Below are positions 33,832 through 43,223 of a stretch of DNA of 64,000 nt, piece after piece (the stretch's first letter is position 1; every line of letters starts with the position of its first letter). Location of the stretch: the NCBI GenBank assembly GCA_001564065.1, contig LKNA01000002.1:1-64000 (forward strand). The letters run 5' to 3'. A model generated the notes under the pieces. The model saw nothing but the letters and a program-made list of their open reading frames with translations, was not told where the DNA came from and made no database searches. Source of the DNA: Chitinophagaceae bacterium T5-Br10_B2g13 (GTDB taxonomy: Bacteria > Bacteroidota > Rhodothermia > Balneolales > Balneolaceae). The position numbers were made by a program, and so were the translations under genes.

Positions 33832-35058
33832 CTAGTTCTCTACCGGGATGATACGATTCAGAGTACCATTCGATTCGTTGGTGAAGTAGATGTAGCCATC
33901 CGGCGCCTCATGTACGTCACGGATTCGCCCAATTCCTTCCAAAATTCTCTCTTCATGGACATAATCTACGCCATCGATCACAATCCGTGATATCAGCTGA
34001 TAGGAGAGCGCACCGTTTAACACATCTCCCTGCCAGCCCGGATACTTATCACTTGTCACGAAAGTCATACCGGATGGAGCTATAGATGGAGTCCAGTGCA
34101 TTACAGGCTGCTCCATTCCCTCTTTTTCGGTGTGAGGCGTAATTTCTGTTCCGTTGTAATTAATCCCATACGTAATTTCAGGCCAGCCATAGTTTGCGCC
34201 GGGTTTGTTATGGTAGTTCAGCTCATCACCTCCGCGCGGCCCGTGCAGGTTTGTCCAGATAACACCGGTTTCAGGATGAGTTGCCATTCCCTGGATATTT
34301 CTCAAACCATACGCATAGATCTCATCAAGGCCGTCTTGCCCAACAAATGGGTTATCTGATGGTATTGAACCGTCGTCATGCAACCTGAAGAGATTTCCAT
34401 TTGAGTTGGTTACGTCTTGTGCCGTATCCATTTGCCCGCGATCTCCAATTGAAAAGTATAGATAACCGTCGTGATCAAAAGCAATACGACTGCCAAAATG
34501 GTGTCTGGAGTTTGTAAAAGGGGTCCCTTCATAAATCTCTTCCTGATCAACCAGTGAATTAGATTCGGCATCGAAGCGCGCTCTCATAATAGCTGTCTGA
34601 GCACCACCGCTTCCGGGCTTGGAGTAGCTGATATATATCCATCCATTCTCGTCATAATTGGGATGGAGCTCGATATCAAGCAGACCGCCCTGACCCTGAG
34701 CTCTAACTTCGGGCACGCCACCTACCGATTCATCAACAAGCCGGCCATCTCTGACTAGTCTTAGGTTACCATTTCTCTGGGTAATGAGTACATGCCCATC
34801 CGGCAAGAACGCCATCCCCCACGCTACACCAAGGTTTTCAGCCACGGTCTGAACGTAAAAATTCAACTCTTCTGTTTCATAAACATCACCCGGAGTATCA
34901 GGCAACGCAAAGTAACCGGTTGATTCCGCACCGTTTTCTGTATCTGTTTCGGATCCATTATTCGCCTCTGTTTCAAGGGCTTCGGCACAACCTGCGTTCA
35001 ACAGTATGAACAAGGCTGTTAATATTGCAGCCAATTTTACTGGTTTATAAACTGTCAT
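33832..35058 (-). CDS. PQQ-type glucose/sorbosone dehydrogenase-like lipoprotein
   Basis: The 408-residue protein has an export signal ending ILLNAGC, a lipobox with Cys, then a Glu/Thr/Asn-rich linker and a six-bladed propeller. Conserved features are WGMAFLPDGHVLITQRNGNL, GQGGLLDIELHPNY, SRHHFGSRIAFDHDGYLYFS, GLRNIQGMATHPETG and GANYGWPEI. These fit soluble aldose dehydrogenases that use PQQ and calcium. Whether it binds PQQ and oxidises sugars is family inference; no PQQ biosynthesis gene is in the window. The LEA-like lipoprotein gene lies upstream (45 bp gap). Confidence 0.9.
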   Translation of the reverse strand: MTVYKPVKLAAILTALFILLNAGCAEALETEANNGSETDTENGAESTGYFALPDTPGDVYETEELNFYVQTVAENLGVAWGMAFLPDGHVLITQRNGNLRLVRDGRLVDESVGGVPEVRAQGQGGLLDIELHPNYDENGWIYISYSKPGSGGAQTAIMRARFDAESNSLVDQEEIYEGTPFTNSRHHFGSRIAFDHDGYLYFSIGDRGQMDTAQDVTNSNGNLFRLHDDGSIPSDNPFVGQDGLDEIYAYGLRNIQGMATHPETGVIWTNLHGPRGGDELNYHNKPGANYGWPEITYGINYNGTEITPHTEKEGMEQPVMHWTPSIAPSGMTFVTSDKYPGWQGDVLNGALSYQLISRIVIDGVDYVHEERILEGIGRIRDVHEAPDGYIYFTNESNGTLNRIIPVEN

Positions 35059-35103
35059 TGGATAGTGGTTTTAGGTTGTAAGGTATTGTGAGTTAGAAAC
35101 GTA

Positions 35104-35952
35104 TTAGTCGAGTGTATAAACTCCTGAAAGATCAAACGGAAAAGACTGCCCATCCCGGAAACCGTCCAGCTCGGCAGAAATATCGGCTGAACCTTTCAGA
35201 TCGTAGTTAAAGGTGGATTCACCTCTCATAATATCCATTAAAGCCGATCCCATCTGAGATGAATTCAGGCGAACCGGAATGGTGATGGTTCTACGCTCTG
35301 CGCCTGCAACTCTGATCGTTTCACCTAGAGTTGTATCGAGCCATTCGCGTCCGTTTACAGTCAATTCATAGGCAGCATTAGCAATTGAGATTGCAAATGG
35401 GTTAGGATTTTGAACATTAAATGATATTTCCACTTCGGCTCCGCTAAGAGAGATATCCTTTACGTTAAAATCGCCCATTGTAATTCTCGGAACTTTAGGA
35501 ATTGGAATATTTCCCGAAGTTCGTACAGGAACTTTCCGGCTTCCTAAAACCGGCACATCAAAATCCACTTCTGTTGAGAGCGCATACGATAGACTGTCCT
35601 GCCTCAACACAGAACTGAATGATTCATAAACTTCTGAAAAGTTAAGAGAAACAGGAACCTGAATTATCTGAGTAGATTCCCTGCCAATTGAGAGTCTCTC
35701 TTCCTGTAATCCGGTTATAAACGAACGTTCATTTATAAAAAACTCGTAGCTATACTGCTCAGCCGACACTCCAAACCGGTTAGGGTTATTTACTTCAAAA
35801 TCAAAAAGAAGAGTTACGCCGTCGAATGTTATTTGGTCGATCGACATGTTCTGGAAAGAGACATTCGGTTCGCGAACATCAGCTGCATCGCGAAGCGTGC
35901 TGCAACTTAACATCATTAATGAAACGGCTAGCAATATGATTACTCTTTTCAT
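35104..35952 (-). CDS. LEA14-type lipoprotein with two WHy domains
   Basis: The 282-residue protein has a signal ending LMMLSCST (lipobox Cys), so it is a lipoprotein. Two similar beta-sandwich halves follow. The first has VTLLFDFEVNNPNRFGVSAE and YSYEFFIN, the second VEISFNVQNPNPFAISIAN and YELTVNG, both typical of the WHy/LEA14 family. The function of the bacterial members is not settled; stress or envelope protection is often suggested. It may be co-transcribed with the sugar dehydrogenase. Confidence 0.85.
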   Translation of the reverse strand: MKRVIILLAVSLMMLSCSTLRDAADVREPNVSFQNMSIDQITFDGVTLLFDFEVNNPNRFGVSAEQYSYEFFINERSFITGLQEERLSIGRESTQIIQVPVSLNFSEVYESFSSVLRQDSLSYALSTEVDFDVPVLGSRKVPVRTSGNIPIPKVPRITMGDFNVKDISLSGAEVEISFNVQNPNPFAISIANAAYELTVNGREWLDTTLGETIRVAGAERRTITIPVRLNSSQMGSALMDIMRGESTFNYDLKGSADISAELDGFRDGQSFPFDLSGVYTLD

Positions 35953-35995
35953 ACTCGTAAAATATATTTTGTAGTAGATGTTTTTAGTTTATTAA

Positions 35996-36673
35996 TCAGA
36001 ATTTCCCGGTCAATTCCGTCAACTGCCGGCGAAATTTTGGTGCACCGCCATTCGCGGGATGACGTACTCCAATGTAATCAATTCCCAGTTCAGACAAACT
36101 CTGTTCACATTTTCGTCCAACAGCAACAATTTTTGGCTCATTAAATAGACCAATAAACGCAGTTAAATGTTTCAGGCCGGCCTCCATTTCTCCTGCCAGG
36201 GGTGTGCGATTGCTCAACAATCCTTTTTCAGGGTTATATGGGTGCCATGGTACCGCATTCCATAAAACCACTTCATAGGGATCAATTCCCAAATCCGTTA
36301 ATGCTCCCCACATTATGGTCGCAGTCGGCTCGCTCATTCCCTTTTCAATAAGATCGGGCCTGCTTGTTCTATTGGGACGTACTTCCTGGAAAACGTGATC
36401 AGGCTTCACTCCGTATTTCTCTTTCTGATATCCCAGTAAAATTCGCTCTGAGGTCATCGCTATTCCGGTAAAATGCCCGCCCTGGTAGCCGAGTGCTTCA
36501 GCAATAAACAGATACTTAGCTGAATCCCGCCTCTCCACAAGATACGTCTCCAGCTGTTTTCTGCGGATATCCGGGGCATCCGGTGTTACATCGTGTTTCT
36601 TATCCTGGTGGAACCATGGATTAAAAAGACCGCGCGGCGTTCGTTTCAAAGATTGAACAAACTTCGAGATCAT
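35996..36673 (-). CDS. uracil-DNA glycosylase family protein
   Basis: The 225-residue protein resembles the uracil-DNA glycosylase superfamily, with LFIAEALGYQGGHFTGIAMTSER near the N-terminus, VVLWNAVPWHPYNP in the middle and GVRHPANGG near the end. The His of RHPANGG occupies the usual catalytic His position. An upstream frame starts at 36766, but it would overlap the recQ end. The ATG at 36673 leaves a 25-bp gap to recQ and is more likely. The exact subfamily and base specificity are uncertain. Confidence 0.75.
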   Translation of the reverse strand: MISKFVQSLKRTPRGLFNPWFHQDKKHDVTPDAPDIRRKQLETYLVERRDSAKYLFIAEALGYQGGHFTGIAMTSERILLGYQKEKYGVKPDHVFQEVRPNRTSRPDLIEKGMSEPTATIMWGALTDLGIDPYEVVLWNAVPWHPYNPEKGLLSNRTPLAGEMEAGLKHLTAFIGLFNEPKIVAVGRKCEQSLSELGIDYIGVRHPANGGAPKFRRQLTELTGKF

Positions 36674-36698
36674 ATAAAAGTATGCTAATTTTGATAAT

Positions 36699-38885
36699 TT
36701 ACGATTTAGACGATCCGTTCTCTGCCAGGTATGCCAGCTGCAGCACCCGAAGTTCACCGTAATCAACCGTTTTATCGAGATCTTCGTAAACGGGTTTTAG
36801 AATATCAGCTCCCACTTTATCCATCGACTCGTAAACCTCATCTATTTTACGCTGAGACAGAGAAGATGCTTCTAATATCCCTTCGGGTTCAATTTTATTT
36901 CCTTCATCGAGATATTTTTTAAGGTTACTTAAGATCGTTACCTCCTTTACACCAAACTGTTCTGCAAGGTGTTCGATAGACTTACCCTGATTAAACTCCT
37001 CACCTACCAGCTCATGTTTTTTCTTTTCGGTGGTCTTTTTAACCTTCTTCTTTATCGCTTTTGTTTTCTCCTGAACATCATTGTTTTGAGTAAACTCCTT
37101 GATGATGGGTAAAAACTCATCGCCATATTTCTTCAGTTTTATCGAACCCACTCCGTAGATGGCCATTAACGATTCGTCATCCTGCGGATAATAAAATGAC
37201 ATCTCCATCAGTGTGGTATCCGGGAAAATGGCGTATGGCGGTATCTCTTGTTCATCTGCAAGTTCCTTCCGTTTTTTCCGGAGTTTTTCAAACAGGTCTG
37301 CATTGTGTTTGTTCTCAACATCGGTGCTTGTCCGCGATGGCTTATCCTCATCAGAAGTTGCCTGCGTTCTGTCCAGTATCCCTTCAACACGTTTGTCTCC
37401 CTTCAATACAGCTGAAGAAGCAGATGTTAATTTAAGGCTTCCGTGATCGGGATCTTTTTTCAAAAGGTCTTTTCTTAGAAGCAGCCTCGAAAGCTGAATC
37501 CATTGGTTCTTTGTCCACTCCTGTCCAATACCATACGTAGATAGTTTATCATGGCCATTTTCCAGAATTTTTTTCTGTTTCGATCCACGTAAAATATCAG
37601 CTATGTAGTAGGCTCCGTAAGTCTCTTCGGTGCGAACAATACAGCTCATATACTTTTGAGCCTGTTCGGTGTAATCCTGCATATTATCTTTATACTTCAG
37701 GCAGTTGTCGCACATTCCACACTCCTTGTGCGGATACTCCTCACCAAAATACTCCAGCAACGGCTTTCTGCGGCAATCATCATACTCCATAAAGTGCAGC
37801 AGTGCGTCGAGATGTTTTTCAGCAACTTTTTTCTCTTCACCTTCCTTCTGATTGATGAAGTATTGAATCTTCTGCTTATCCGAATAGCTGTAGAGAAGCA
37901 TACAGTCTGCCTGAAGGCCATCACGGCCGGCACGGCCAATCTGCTGGTAGTACGACTCAATATTCTGCGGCATATCGTGGTGAATAACAAATCTCACGTC
38001 CGGTTTATTAATTCCCATCCCGAAAGCAATAGTTGCCACGATAATCTGTGCATTATCACGAATAAACGCCTCCTGATTCCTGGTGCGTTGCGCCTCAGAC
38101 AGGCCCGCATGATATGGCAACACTGAATGCCCTTCATGTTTCAGGTCACTGTAAAGCTCATTCACCTGCCGGCGTGAAAAACAGTAGATAATTCCGGACT
38201 GCTTGGGACGGGTGTAGAGAAAATCGAGAATCTGTTCCAATGGCTCCTGTTTATCCACAACCTGGAGCAGTAAATTTTTACGGTCAAAACTGGCTACATA
38301 TGTTTCTGTTTTGTTCATTTCCAATGTAGTGCGGATATCTTCGCGCACTCTGGGTGTAGCCGTTGCCGTTAGTGCCAGGCATACCGCGCCTGGAAAATCT
38401 TTTCTTACTTCGGCCAGCTGACGATATTCAGGCCTGAAGTCGTGGCCCCATTCAGAAATACAGTGCGCCTCATCTATCGTAAAACAGTCAACAGTCAGTT
38501 GGTCCAACAGTTTACGAGTATTCTCCATCATCAGCGTTTCGGGAGCCAGGTAAAGCAGTTTAGCCTCGCCATTTTTTAACTTCTGCACATTAGCAGCATA
38601 CTGCTCCGGTGTGAGGGTACTGTTTAGAAAAAGTGCCGGAACCCCAAACTCATCCAGTTGCTCCACCTGGTCTTTCATCAGTGAAATGAGTGGGGAAATC
38701 ACGATTGTCAACCCATCGAAAAGAATTGCGGGTATCTGGTAGCAGAGTGATTTTCCGCCCCCGGTCGGCATAATGACCAGTGTATCTTTTTTATTGAGAA
38801 CGTTGGAAATTACATCTTCCTGAAGCGGCCTGAATTCATCATATCCAAACGTCTGTTTCAGAACCTGCTTCGCTTGCTTAATCAT
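36699..38885 (-). CDS. recQ: ATP-dependent DNA helicase RecQ
   Basis: RecQ unwinds DNA 3' to 5' in recombination and repair. The 728-residue protein has Walker A TGGGKS (41-46), the DEAH box in TIDEAHCISEWGHDFRPEYR and GIIYCFSRRQVNEL. The last helicase motif is QQIGRAGRDG. The RecQ-specific zinc region has Cys in DDCRRKPLLEYF and ECGMCDNCLKY. Winged-helix (RQC) and HRDC domains and a Lys-rich linker with a second helix-turn-helix-like end follow. It probably shares a transcript with the uracil glycosylase gene. Confidence 0.95.
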   Translation of the reverse strand: MIKQAKQVLKQTFGYDEFRPLQEDVISNVLNKKDTLVIMPTGGGKSLCYQIPAILFDGLTIVISPLISLMKDQVEQLDEFGVPALFLNSTLTPEQYAANVQKLKNGEAKLLYLAPETLMMENTRKLLDQLTVDCFTIDEAHCISEWGHDFRPEYRQLAEVRKDFPGAVCLALTATATPRVREDIRTTLEMNKTETYVASFDRKNLLLQVVDKQEPLEQILDFLYTRPKQSGIIYCFSRRQVNELYSDLKHEGHSVLPYHAGLSEAQRTRNQEAFIRDNAQIIVATIAFGMGINKPDVRFVIHHDMPQNIESYYQQIGRAGRDGLQADCMLLYSYSDKQKIQYFINQKEGEEKKVAEKHLDALLHFMEYDDCRRKPLLEYFGEEYPHKECGMCDNCLKYKDNMQDYTEQAQKYMSCIVRTEETYGAYYIADILRGSKQKKILENGHDKLSTYGIGQEWTKNQWIQLSRLLLRKDLLKKDPDHGSLKLTSASSAVLKGDKRVEGILDRTQATSDEDKPSRTSTDVENKHNADLFEKLRKKRKELADEQEIPPYAIFPDTTLMEMSFYYPQDDESLMAIYGVGSIKLKKYGDEFLPIIKEFTQNNDVQEKTKAIKKKVKKTTEKKKHELVGEEFNQGKSIEHLAEQFGVKEVTILSNLKKYLDEGNKIEPEGILEASSLSQRKIDEVYESMDKVGADILKPVYEDLDKTVDYGELRVLQLAYLAENGSSKS

Positions 38886-39032
38886 ATCTGTGGTTTTATT
38901 AATGCTAAATTCTAACTCTCGCCTGAATCAAATATAAGATACCGGATAGTTCACTCCCTTACATACCTAGATTTTAAAAAACCTAAATCAGTCTACAGAA
39001 GTGCTAACACTGAGGTGAACCTTATTGTTTCA

Positions 39033-40376
39033 TTATTTTTGCCGTGGAATAAGATAAAACTGCTCCATTCTGCCGTCGATGTAGTAGGTCTCTTCACCAT
39101 CAAAAATGGCATCCTCTTCCAGCATAATACGAATAGACCGGTTCCACTCCGGAATAAAAACTTCGGCATTCAGTTCAATGGAGTGTGCCGTGTTTGGATA
39201 GAGCGGGTAGTCTCCTTTACCGGGCACGCCACCCTGCTGATCCCATAACCCGATGGTAGGTCCTGCTCCGTGTCCATGATATCCCAGAGGATGAGTATAT
39301 ATCGTGGCATTGATATTTTCTGATTCAGCTTTTCTCAATGCTGCTGCTAAGATTTCATTTCCGGTTCGCCCGGTTCGGAACTCTCCGGTTAGCAGATCCT
39401 GTAACCGGTTTCCAATCCTCAGTGCATCCTGAAGACCTTGCGGAGCTTCTGTTTCACCCTGCCGAAGAACATACGCATGGCGTTGAGTGTCTGTTGTGAG
39501 GCCCAGATACTCTATTCCAAAGTCCATATGCAAAAGATCTCCCGGTAAGATCACATCGGAATCGGCACGCCCTGAAAAATCCCCGTCATGCTCACCCGAT
39601 TCACTTCGCTGAACGGAAACAGACGGGTGAAACCAGGTTGTCAAATTCAGATCCCGGATTCTTTCCCTGTACCACCACTGAAGATCTTCTGTAGTTGTAA
39701 TTCCCGGAGTAATCACCCTTTCAGAGAGTCCTTCTGCGATTATGTTATGGGCAATACGGTTAATCTGCCGGTATACAATCTTCTCCTCCTCCGTTCTCGT
39801 TTCCAGCCAGCCGATTGATAAATTTTCAGCTGAAACAATTCTATCTTGTAACTCATCAGATAGGCTGTTTTTCAAATGATTAAAATCGGTATAGCTGATC
39901 CCGTCTGCCAGTGCAAAATGCTCTGAGAAGTTTACCCCGATCTTTTGCGGATTGCGCTCTGCAACAACCTCACCAAATCGTTTCCACTGATCCGGCTCCT
40001 CATCCGGAAACCACTGGGTTTCAAAAAAACCGATGTCATAACGGGCCACAGCAAGACGCTCGACCGGGTCCCCATTGCCGGGATCAAAAAACATAAGAAT
40101 TGTGGTACGGCGGGATGATTGCCACGTAGCAGGAAGCATGGTGAGCAGTACAGGATCTTCGTTATACTCACGAGCTACGAGCACCCACATATCAATTCCT
40201 TCTCTTCTCATCAGCTCCGGCACTAAATGATCTAGGCGGTACTCTGCCCAGCGATCCATCACCCCTGCCCTGTCCCTCATATTTAAGATATCCGGTGTCA
40301 TATCATTTACCGGCTGAGCAACAGAAATACCGCATATAAGTGTTGAAAAAACAACAAATAGTATAAATTTTTTCAT
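39033..40376 (-). CDS. exported M24-family aminopeptidase (Xaa-Pro peptidase-like)
   Basis: The 447-residue protein has a signal peptide (about 1-20, SVAQ). The N-terminal creatinase-like domain is followed by the pita-bread metalloprotease. The metal ligands are visible: Asp in LLHMDFGIEYLGLTTDTQ (two Asp), His in HPLGYHGHGAG, Glu in HSIELNAE and Glu in IMLEEDAIFDGEE. It should release N-terminal residues before proline from peptides in the periplasm. It is a single gene with no close partner. Confidence 0.88.
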   Translation of the reverse strand: MKKFILFVVFSTLICGISVAQPVNDMTPDILNMRDRAGVMDRWAEYRLDHLVPELMRREGIDMWVLVAREYNEDPVLLTMLPATWQSSRRTTILMFFDPGNGDPVERLAVARYDIGFFETQWFPDEEPDQWKRFGEVVAERNPQKIGVNFSEHFALADGISYTDFNHLKNSLSDELQDRIVSAENLSIGWLETRTEEEKIVYRQINRIAHNIIAEGLSERVITPGITTTEDLQWWYRERIRDLNLTTWFHPSVSVQRSESGEHDGDFSGRADSDVILPGDLLHMDFGIEYLGLTTDTQRHAYVLRQGETEAPQGLQDALRIGNRLQDLLTGEFRTGRTGNEILAAALRKAESENINATIYTHPLGYHGHGAGPTIGLWDQQGGVPGKGDYPLYPNTAHSIELNAEVFIPEWNRSIRIMLEEDAIFDGEETYYIDGRMEQFYLIPRQK

Positions 40377-40431
40377 AATAGGTATGTGAATAATTGGTCA
40401 GTTTTTACCTAAGATTTACAAAAATTCCTGT

Positions 40432-40439
40432 TATCTTTA
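40432..40439 (+). promoter_or_regulatory. possible -7 box of ilvE
   Basis: TATCTTTA matches TAnnTTTG at seven of eight positions and lies 30 bp upstream of the ilvE start, similar to the pnt promoter. No clear -33 TTG is present, so the call is weak. Confidence 0.3.
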
Positions 40440-40469
40440 GTAGGATTTAATGTAAACGAATAAACCATT

Positions 40470-41540
40470 ATGAAAATAAGCATTACCGAAACAGATCAAA
40501 GTAGAATTTCCGATGTTGATTTCGATAATCTGCAGTTTGGACGTGTATTTTCTGATCACATGCTTGAGATGGTTTATAAAGATGGAAGCTGGCAAAAGGC
40601 TGAAATAAAACCGTATGGGCCGGTTCAGTTTACTCCTTCTATGCAGGCATTGCACTATGGCCAGGCGATATTTGAAGGAATGAAAGCTTATCATGTTGAC
40701 GATGAAACGATTCACCTGTTCCGACCAAAAGACCACCATCAACGCCTGAACAACTCAGCGCGTCGCCTCTGCATGCCGGAGCTGGATGAAGAAGTATTTA
40801 TTAAGGGCCTTGAAAAGTTAATTGCACTCGATCATAAATGGGTGCCCAAAGAGAGGAGTCATGCACTTTATGTTCGCCCGTTTATGTTTGCCTCGGAAGA
40901 GTATCTTGCAGCAAAATCATCCAAAGAGTATCGATTCTATGTAATAACAAGTCCGGTAGCTGCATATTACAGTGAAGGATTTAATCCGGTTAAACTCACC
41001 ACCTCAGAAAAATTTGTCCGTGCCGTACGGGGAGGAACCGGAGAAGCCAAAGCTGCAGGCAACTACGCTGCAAGTTTCCTGCCGGCACAAAAAGCGCAAA
41101 GCAAAGGGTTTACTCAGGTTATCTGGCTCGACGCCATCGAAAACCGTTATATCGAGGAGGTTGGAACCATGAATATCTTTTTTAAGATAAAAGACAAGCT
41201 GGTTACTCCGGAGCTTACCGGATCTGTCCTCCCCGGTATTACACGCCGTTCTGTTATTGCCATCGCCAAAGAGTGGGGTATGAAAGTTGAAGAACGCAAA
41301 GTAGCTATTGATGAAATTTTGGAAAGCTACGAATCCGGGAATCTTGAAGAGGTGTTCGGATCCGGAACTGCAGCTGTTATATCCCCTGTTGGATTGATAC
41401 ACCACGGAGGGGAAACGATACAGCTGGATCAGCAGAAAATCGGACCATTTGCTAAGAAGATGTACGATACCATAACAGGTATTCAGTATGGAAAAATCGA
41501 TGATCCATTTGGCTGGACCCATCCAATCTCCCTCGACTAA
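40470..41540 (+). CDS. ilvE: branched-chain amino acid aminotransferase
   Basis: This class IV PLP enzyme interconverts valine, leucine and isoleucine with their keto acids. The 356-residue protein has the class II BCAT form. Motifs are LHYGQAIFEGMKAY, YVRPFMFASEEYLA, the PLP-binding Lys194 in GEAKAAGNYA, IEEVGTMNIFF and EVFGSGTAAVISPVG. It lies divergently from the M24 peptidase with 93 bp between, and convergently to the nucleotidase gene. No other branched-chain biosynthesis gene is nearby. Confidence 0.95.
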   Translation: MKISITETDQSRISDVDFDNLQFGRVFSDHMLEMVYKDGSWQKAEIKPYGPVQFTPSMQALHYGQAIFEGMKAYHVDDETIHLFRPKDHHQRLNNSARRLCMPELDEEVFIKGLEKLIALDHKWVPKERSHALYVRPFMFASEEYLAAKSSKEYRFYVITSPVAAYYSEGFNPVKLTTSEKFVRAVRGGTGEAKAAGNYAASFLPAQKAQSKGFTQVIWLDAIENRYIEEVGTMNIFFKIKDKLVTPELTGSVLPGITRRSVIAIAKEWGMKVEERKVAIDEILESYESGNLEEVFGSGTAAVISPVGLIHHGGETIQLDQQKIGPFAKKMYDTITGIQYGKIDDPFGWTHPISLD

Positions 41541-41545
41541 AAAAT

Positions 41546-42481
41546 CTACATGTAATCGGTCTTCTCGCCGATTACATAGAATCGATCGGAAGTTGTAACT
41601 TTTTGATCCGGGCTATTGAAATCCAGATCTATACGCCCCAGACGAACCCCGCCATGACCCATCTGTGTAATTTGAGTGGTTTTTCCTTCCGGATTCACAA
41701 CGCCCACCGGATAATCAAGAAATGTGTGTGTATGTGCACCAATAATTAAATCAATCCCGCCTGCCTTTTCAGCCAGTGTTAGATCATCCATACGGCCATT
41801 ACTGTACTGAAAACCTAAGTGACTTAGACAGATGATAAAATCACACTTGTGATAATCCCGAAGACTGTTGGTCATCCCTTTCGCCCATGCAATCGGATCC
41901 CGGTGTTTCACATCGCCATATAGGTCGGGCGAAACTACGCCATCAAGCTCTATTCCAAGACCAAAAATTCCGATTCGAAATCCATCGATTTCGCGCACAA
42001 TAAGCCGCCTCAGAAATGAATTCATTGGCGTACCGCTCGCATCGTAGTTTGCCGCTAATATTGGAAAATCCGCTTTTTTAGCTGCTTCAGCAAATCCATC
42101 AGGCCCTCTGTCAAACTCATGATTTCCAACCGCCATTGCGTCATATCCCATCTCACTCATCAGCTTCAGATCCACCTCTCCGCCATAGACATCGAACCAT
42201 GGGGTACCTTGAAACACATCACCTGCATCGAGAAGAAGTACATTCTTACTCTCAGAACGAATTTTCTTCACTAGTGATGCCCGACGAGCAATTCCGCCGA
42301 GTCCCGCAAATTCCACGGCATTATCTGGAAACGGATCCAGCCGCGCGTGGGTATCGTTTGTGTAGAGAATTGTGATATCGGAAGGCGCCGGGCTTAAAAG
42401 TTTTGCGCCAACACCAAAAGGCGTGATGGCCCCCGCCGCCAGAAAGGCACTCCTTTTTAAAAACTCTTTTCTGCTAATCAC
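41546..42481 (-). CDS. 5'-nucleotidase catalytic (metallophosphatase) protein
   Basis: The 311-residue protein carries the metallophosphatase half of a UshA/5'-nucleotidase: ILYTNDTHARLD (D43, H45), LLDAGDVFQGTPWF, AVGNHEFDRGPDG and LIIGAHTHT. An N-terminal SRKEFLKRS-AFLAAGA is Tat-like but has RK instead of RR. The C-terminal nucleotide-binding domain is encoded by the adjoining gene upstream, with a 4-bp overlap. Both are exported, so they probably act as a pair that dephosphorylates nucleotides in the periplasm. Confidence 0.88.
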   Translation of the reverse strand: MISRKEFLKRSAFLAAGAITPFGVGAKLLSPAPSDITILYTNDTHARLDPFPDNAVEFAGLGGIARRASLVKKIRSESKNVLLLDAGDVFQGTPWFDVYGGEVDLKLMSEMGYDAMAVGNHEFDRGPDGFAEAAKKADFPILAANYDASGTPMNSFLRRLIVREIDGFRIGIFGLGIELDGVVSPDLYGDVKHRDPIAWAKGMTNSLRDYHKCDFIICLSHLGFQYSNGRMDDLTLAEKAGGIDLIIGAHTHTFLDYPVGVVNPEGKTTQITQMGHGGVRLGRIDLDFNSPDQKVTTSDRFYVIGEKTDYM

Positions 42482-43212
42482 GACCGAATCCTCCCGTCTC
42501 TATTCGGAAAAATATCGCGACGGCTTTTAAAATAATCGATATAAAGATCTCTCACGTTTACATCATAAAGGTCTATCCGATCGCTGTAGTCCCAAAGTGC
42601 CGGAAATCGGTCTCCTCCATTTGCTGCCCAGCTACTGGTTGCCACTAAATATGTTTCGTTGGGATCAAGCGTCTGGGAGTTAACCAGAACACCTCTTGCT
42701 TCCCCATTATCAATACGGAAACGCATGCCGCTAACGGGTGCACCTCCCAACTCCGCAATCTGGCCGGCCAGCTCTAATACTTTGCCCCCTCTCAGTTTTA
42801 AAACCACCAGATGATTTTCATAAGGCATAAACTCCATTACATCGCGAATGGTTAGGTCGCCGGGGGTTAAATATAAGCCGAATGATGAATCACCAATCAC
42901 ACTCAGATTTACAAATCTCCTTAATTCACTTCCAGCCCGATATCGCAGTGCATCGGCAACTAAATTACCCAGAGGTCCTTCCGGTTTATCAAACCTTAGT
43001 GTGTCGTGGACAGTGGCAATCTTTTCCCCCAAAACTGTATGAAGTGAATCGCGATAGCTATCCAATAACATGGTAATACGTGGATCGGGATCCGGATATT
43101 GAAAGGATCTTTCATCAGAAACAGGTGAGCGTTCTTCCGTTTCAGCCAGGGAGGAGCAACCGGCAAACAAACCGAATATAAGAGCAGTAAATAGTAACTT
43201 TCGCATTAACAT
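42478..43212 (-). CDS. 5'-nucleotidase C-terminal domain lipoprotein
   Basis: The 244-residue protein has a signal ending LFAGCSS (lipobox Cys) and the 5_nucleotid_C domain: GPLGNLVADALRY, LTPGDLTIRDVMEFMPYENHLVVLKLRG and GMRFRIDNGEA. It lacks the catalytic metallophosphatase domain, which is in the next gene. The ATG two codons downstream (43206) is equally plausible as start. Each protein has its own export signal, so this is a genuine split rather than a frameshift. Confidence 0.85.
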   Translation of the reverse strand: MLMRKLLFTALIFGLFAGCSSLAETEERSPVSDERSFQYPDPDPRITMLLDSYRDSLHTVLGEKIATVHDTLRFDKPEGPLGNLVADALRYRAGSELRRFVNLSVIGDSSFGLYLTPGDLTIRDVMEFMPYENHLVVLKLRGGKVLELAGQIAELGGAPVSGMRFRIDNGEARGVLVNSQTLDPNETYLVATSSWAANGGDRFPALWDYSDRIDLYDVNVRDLYIDYFKSRRDIFPNRDGRIRS

Positions 43213-43223
43213 TCAGATTCGTC

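Noticed and set aside
36674-36766. N-terminal extension of the uracil glycosylase gene
   Set aside because: It would overlap recQ and adds an unlikely Cys/Arg/Trp-rich stretch; the ATG at 36673 is a better start.
41546-42481. Confident Tat export of the metallophosphatase
   Set aside because: The leader has SRKEFLK instead of a twin arginine, so only Tat-like is justified.
41546-43212. Frameshift explanation for the two nucleotidase halves
   Set aside because: Each half has its own start and its own export signal, and the order of genes is C-terminal half first, which a frameshift cannot produce.
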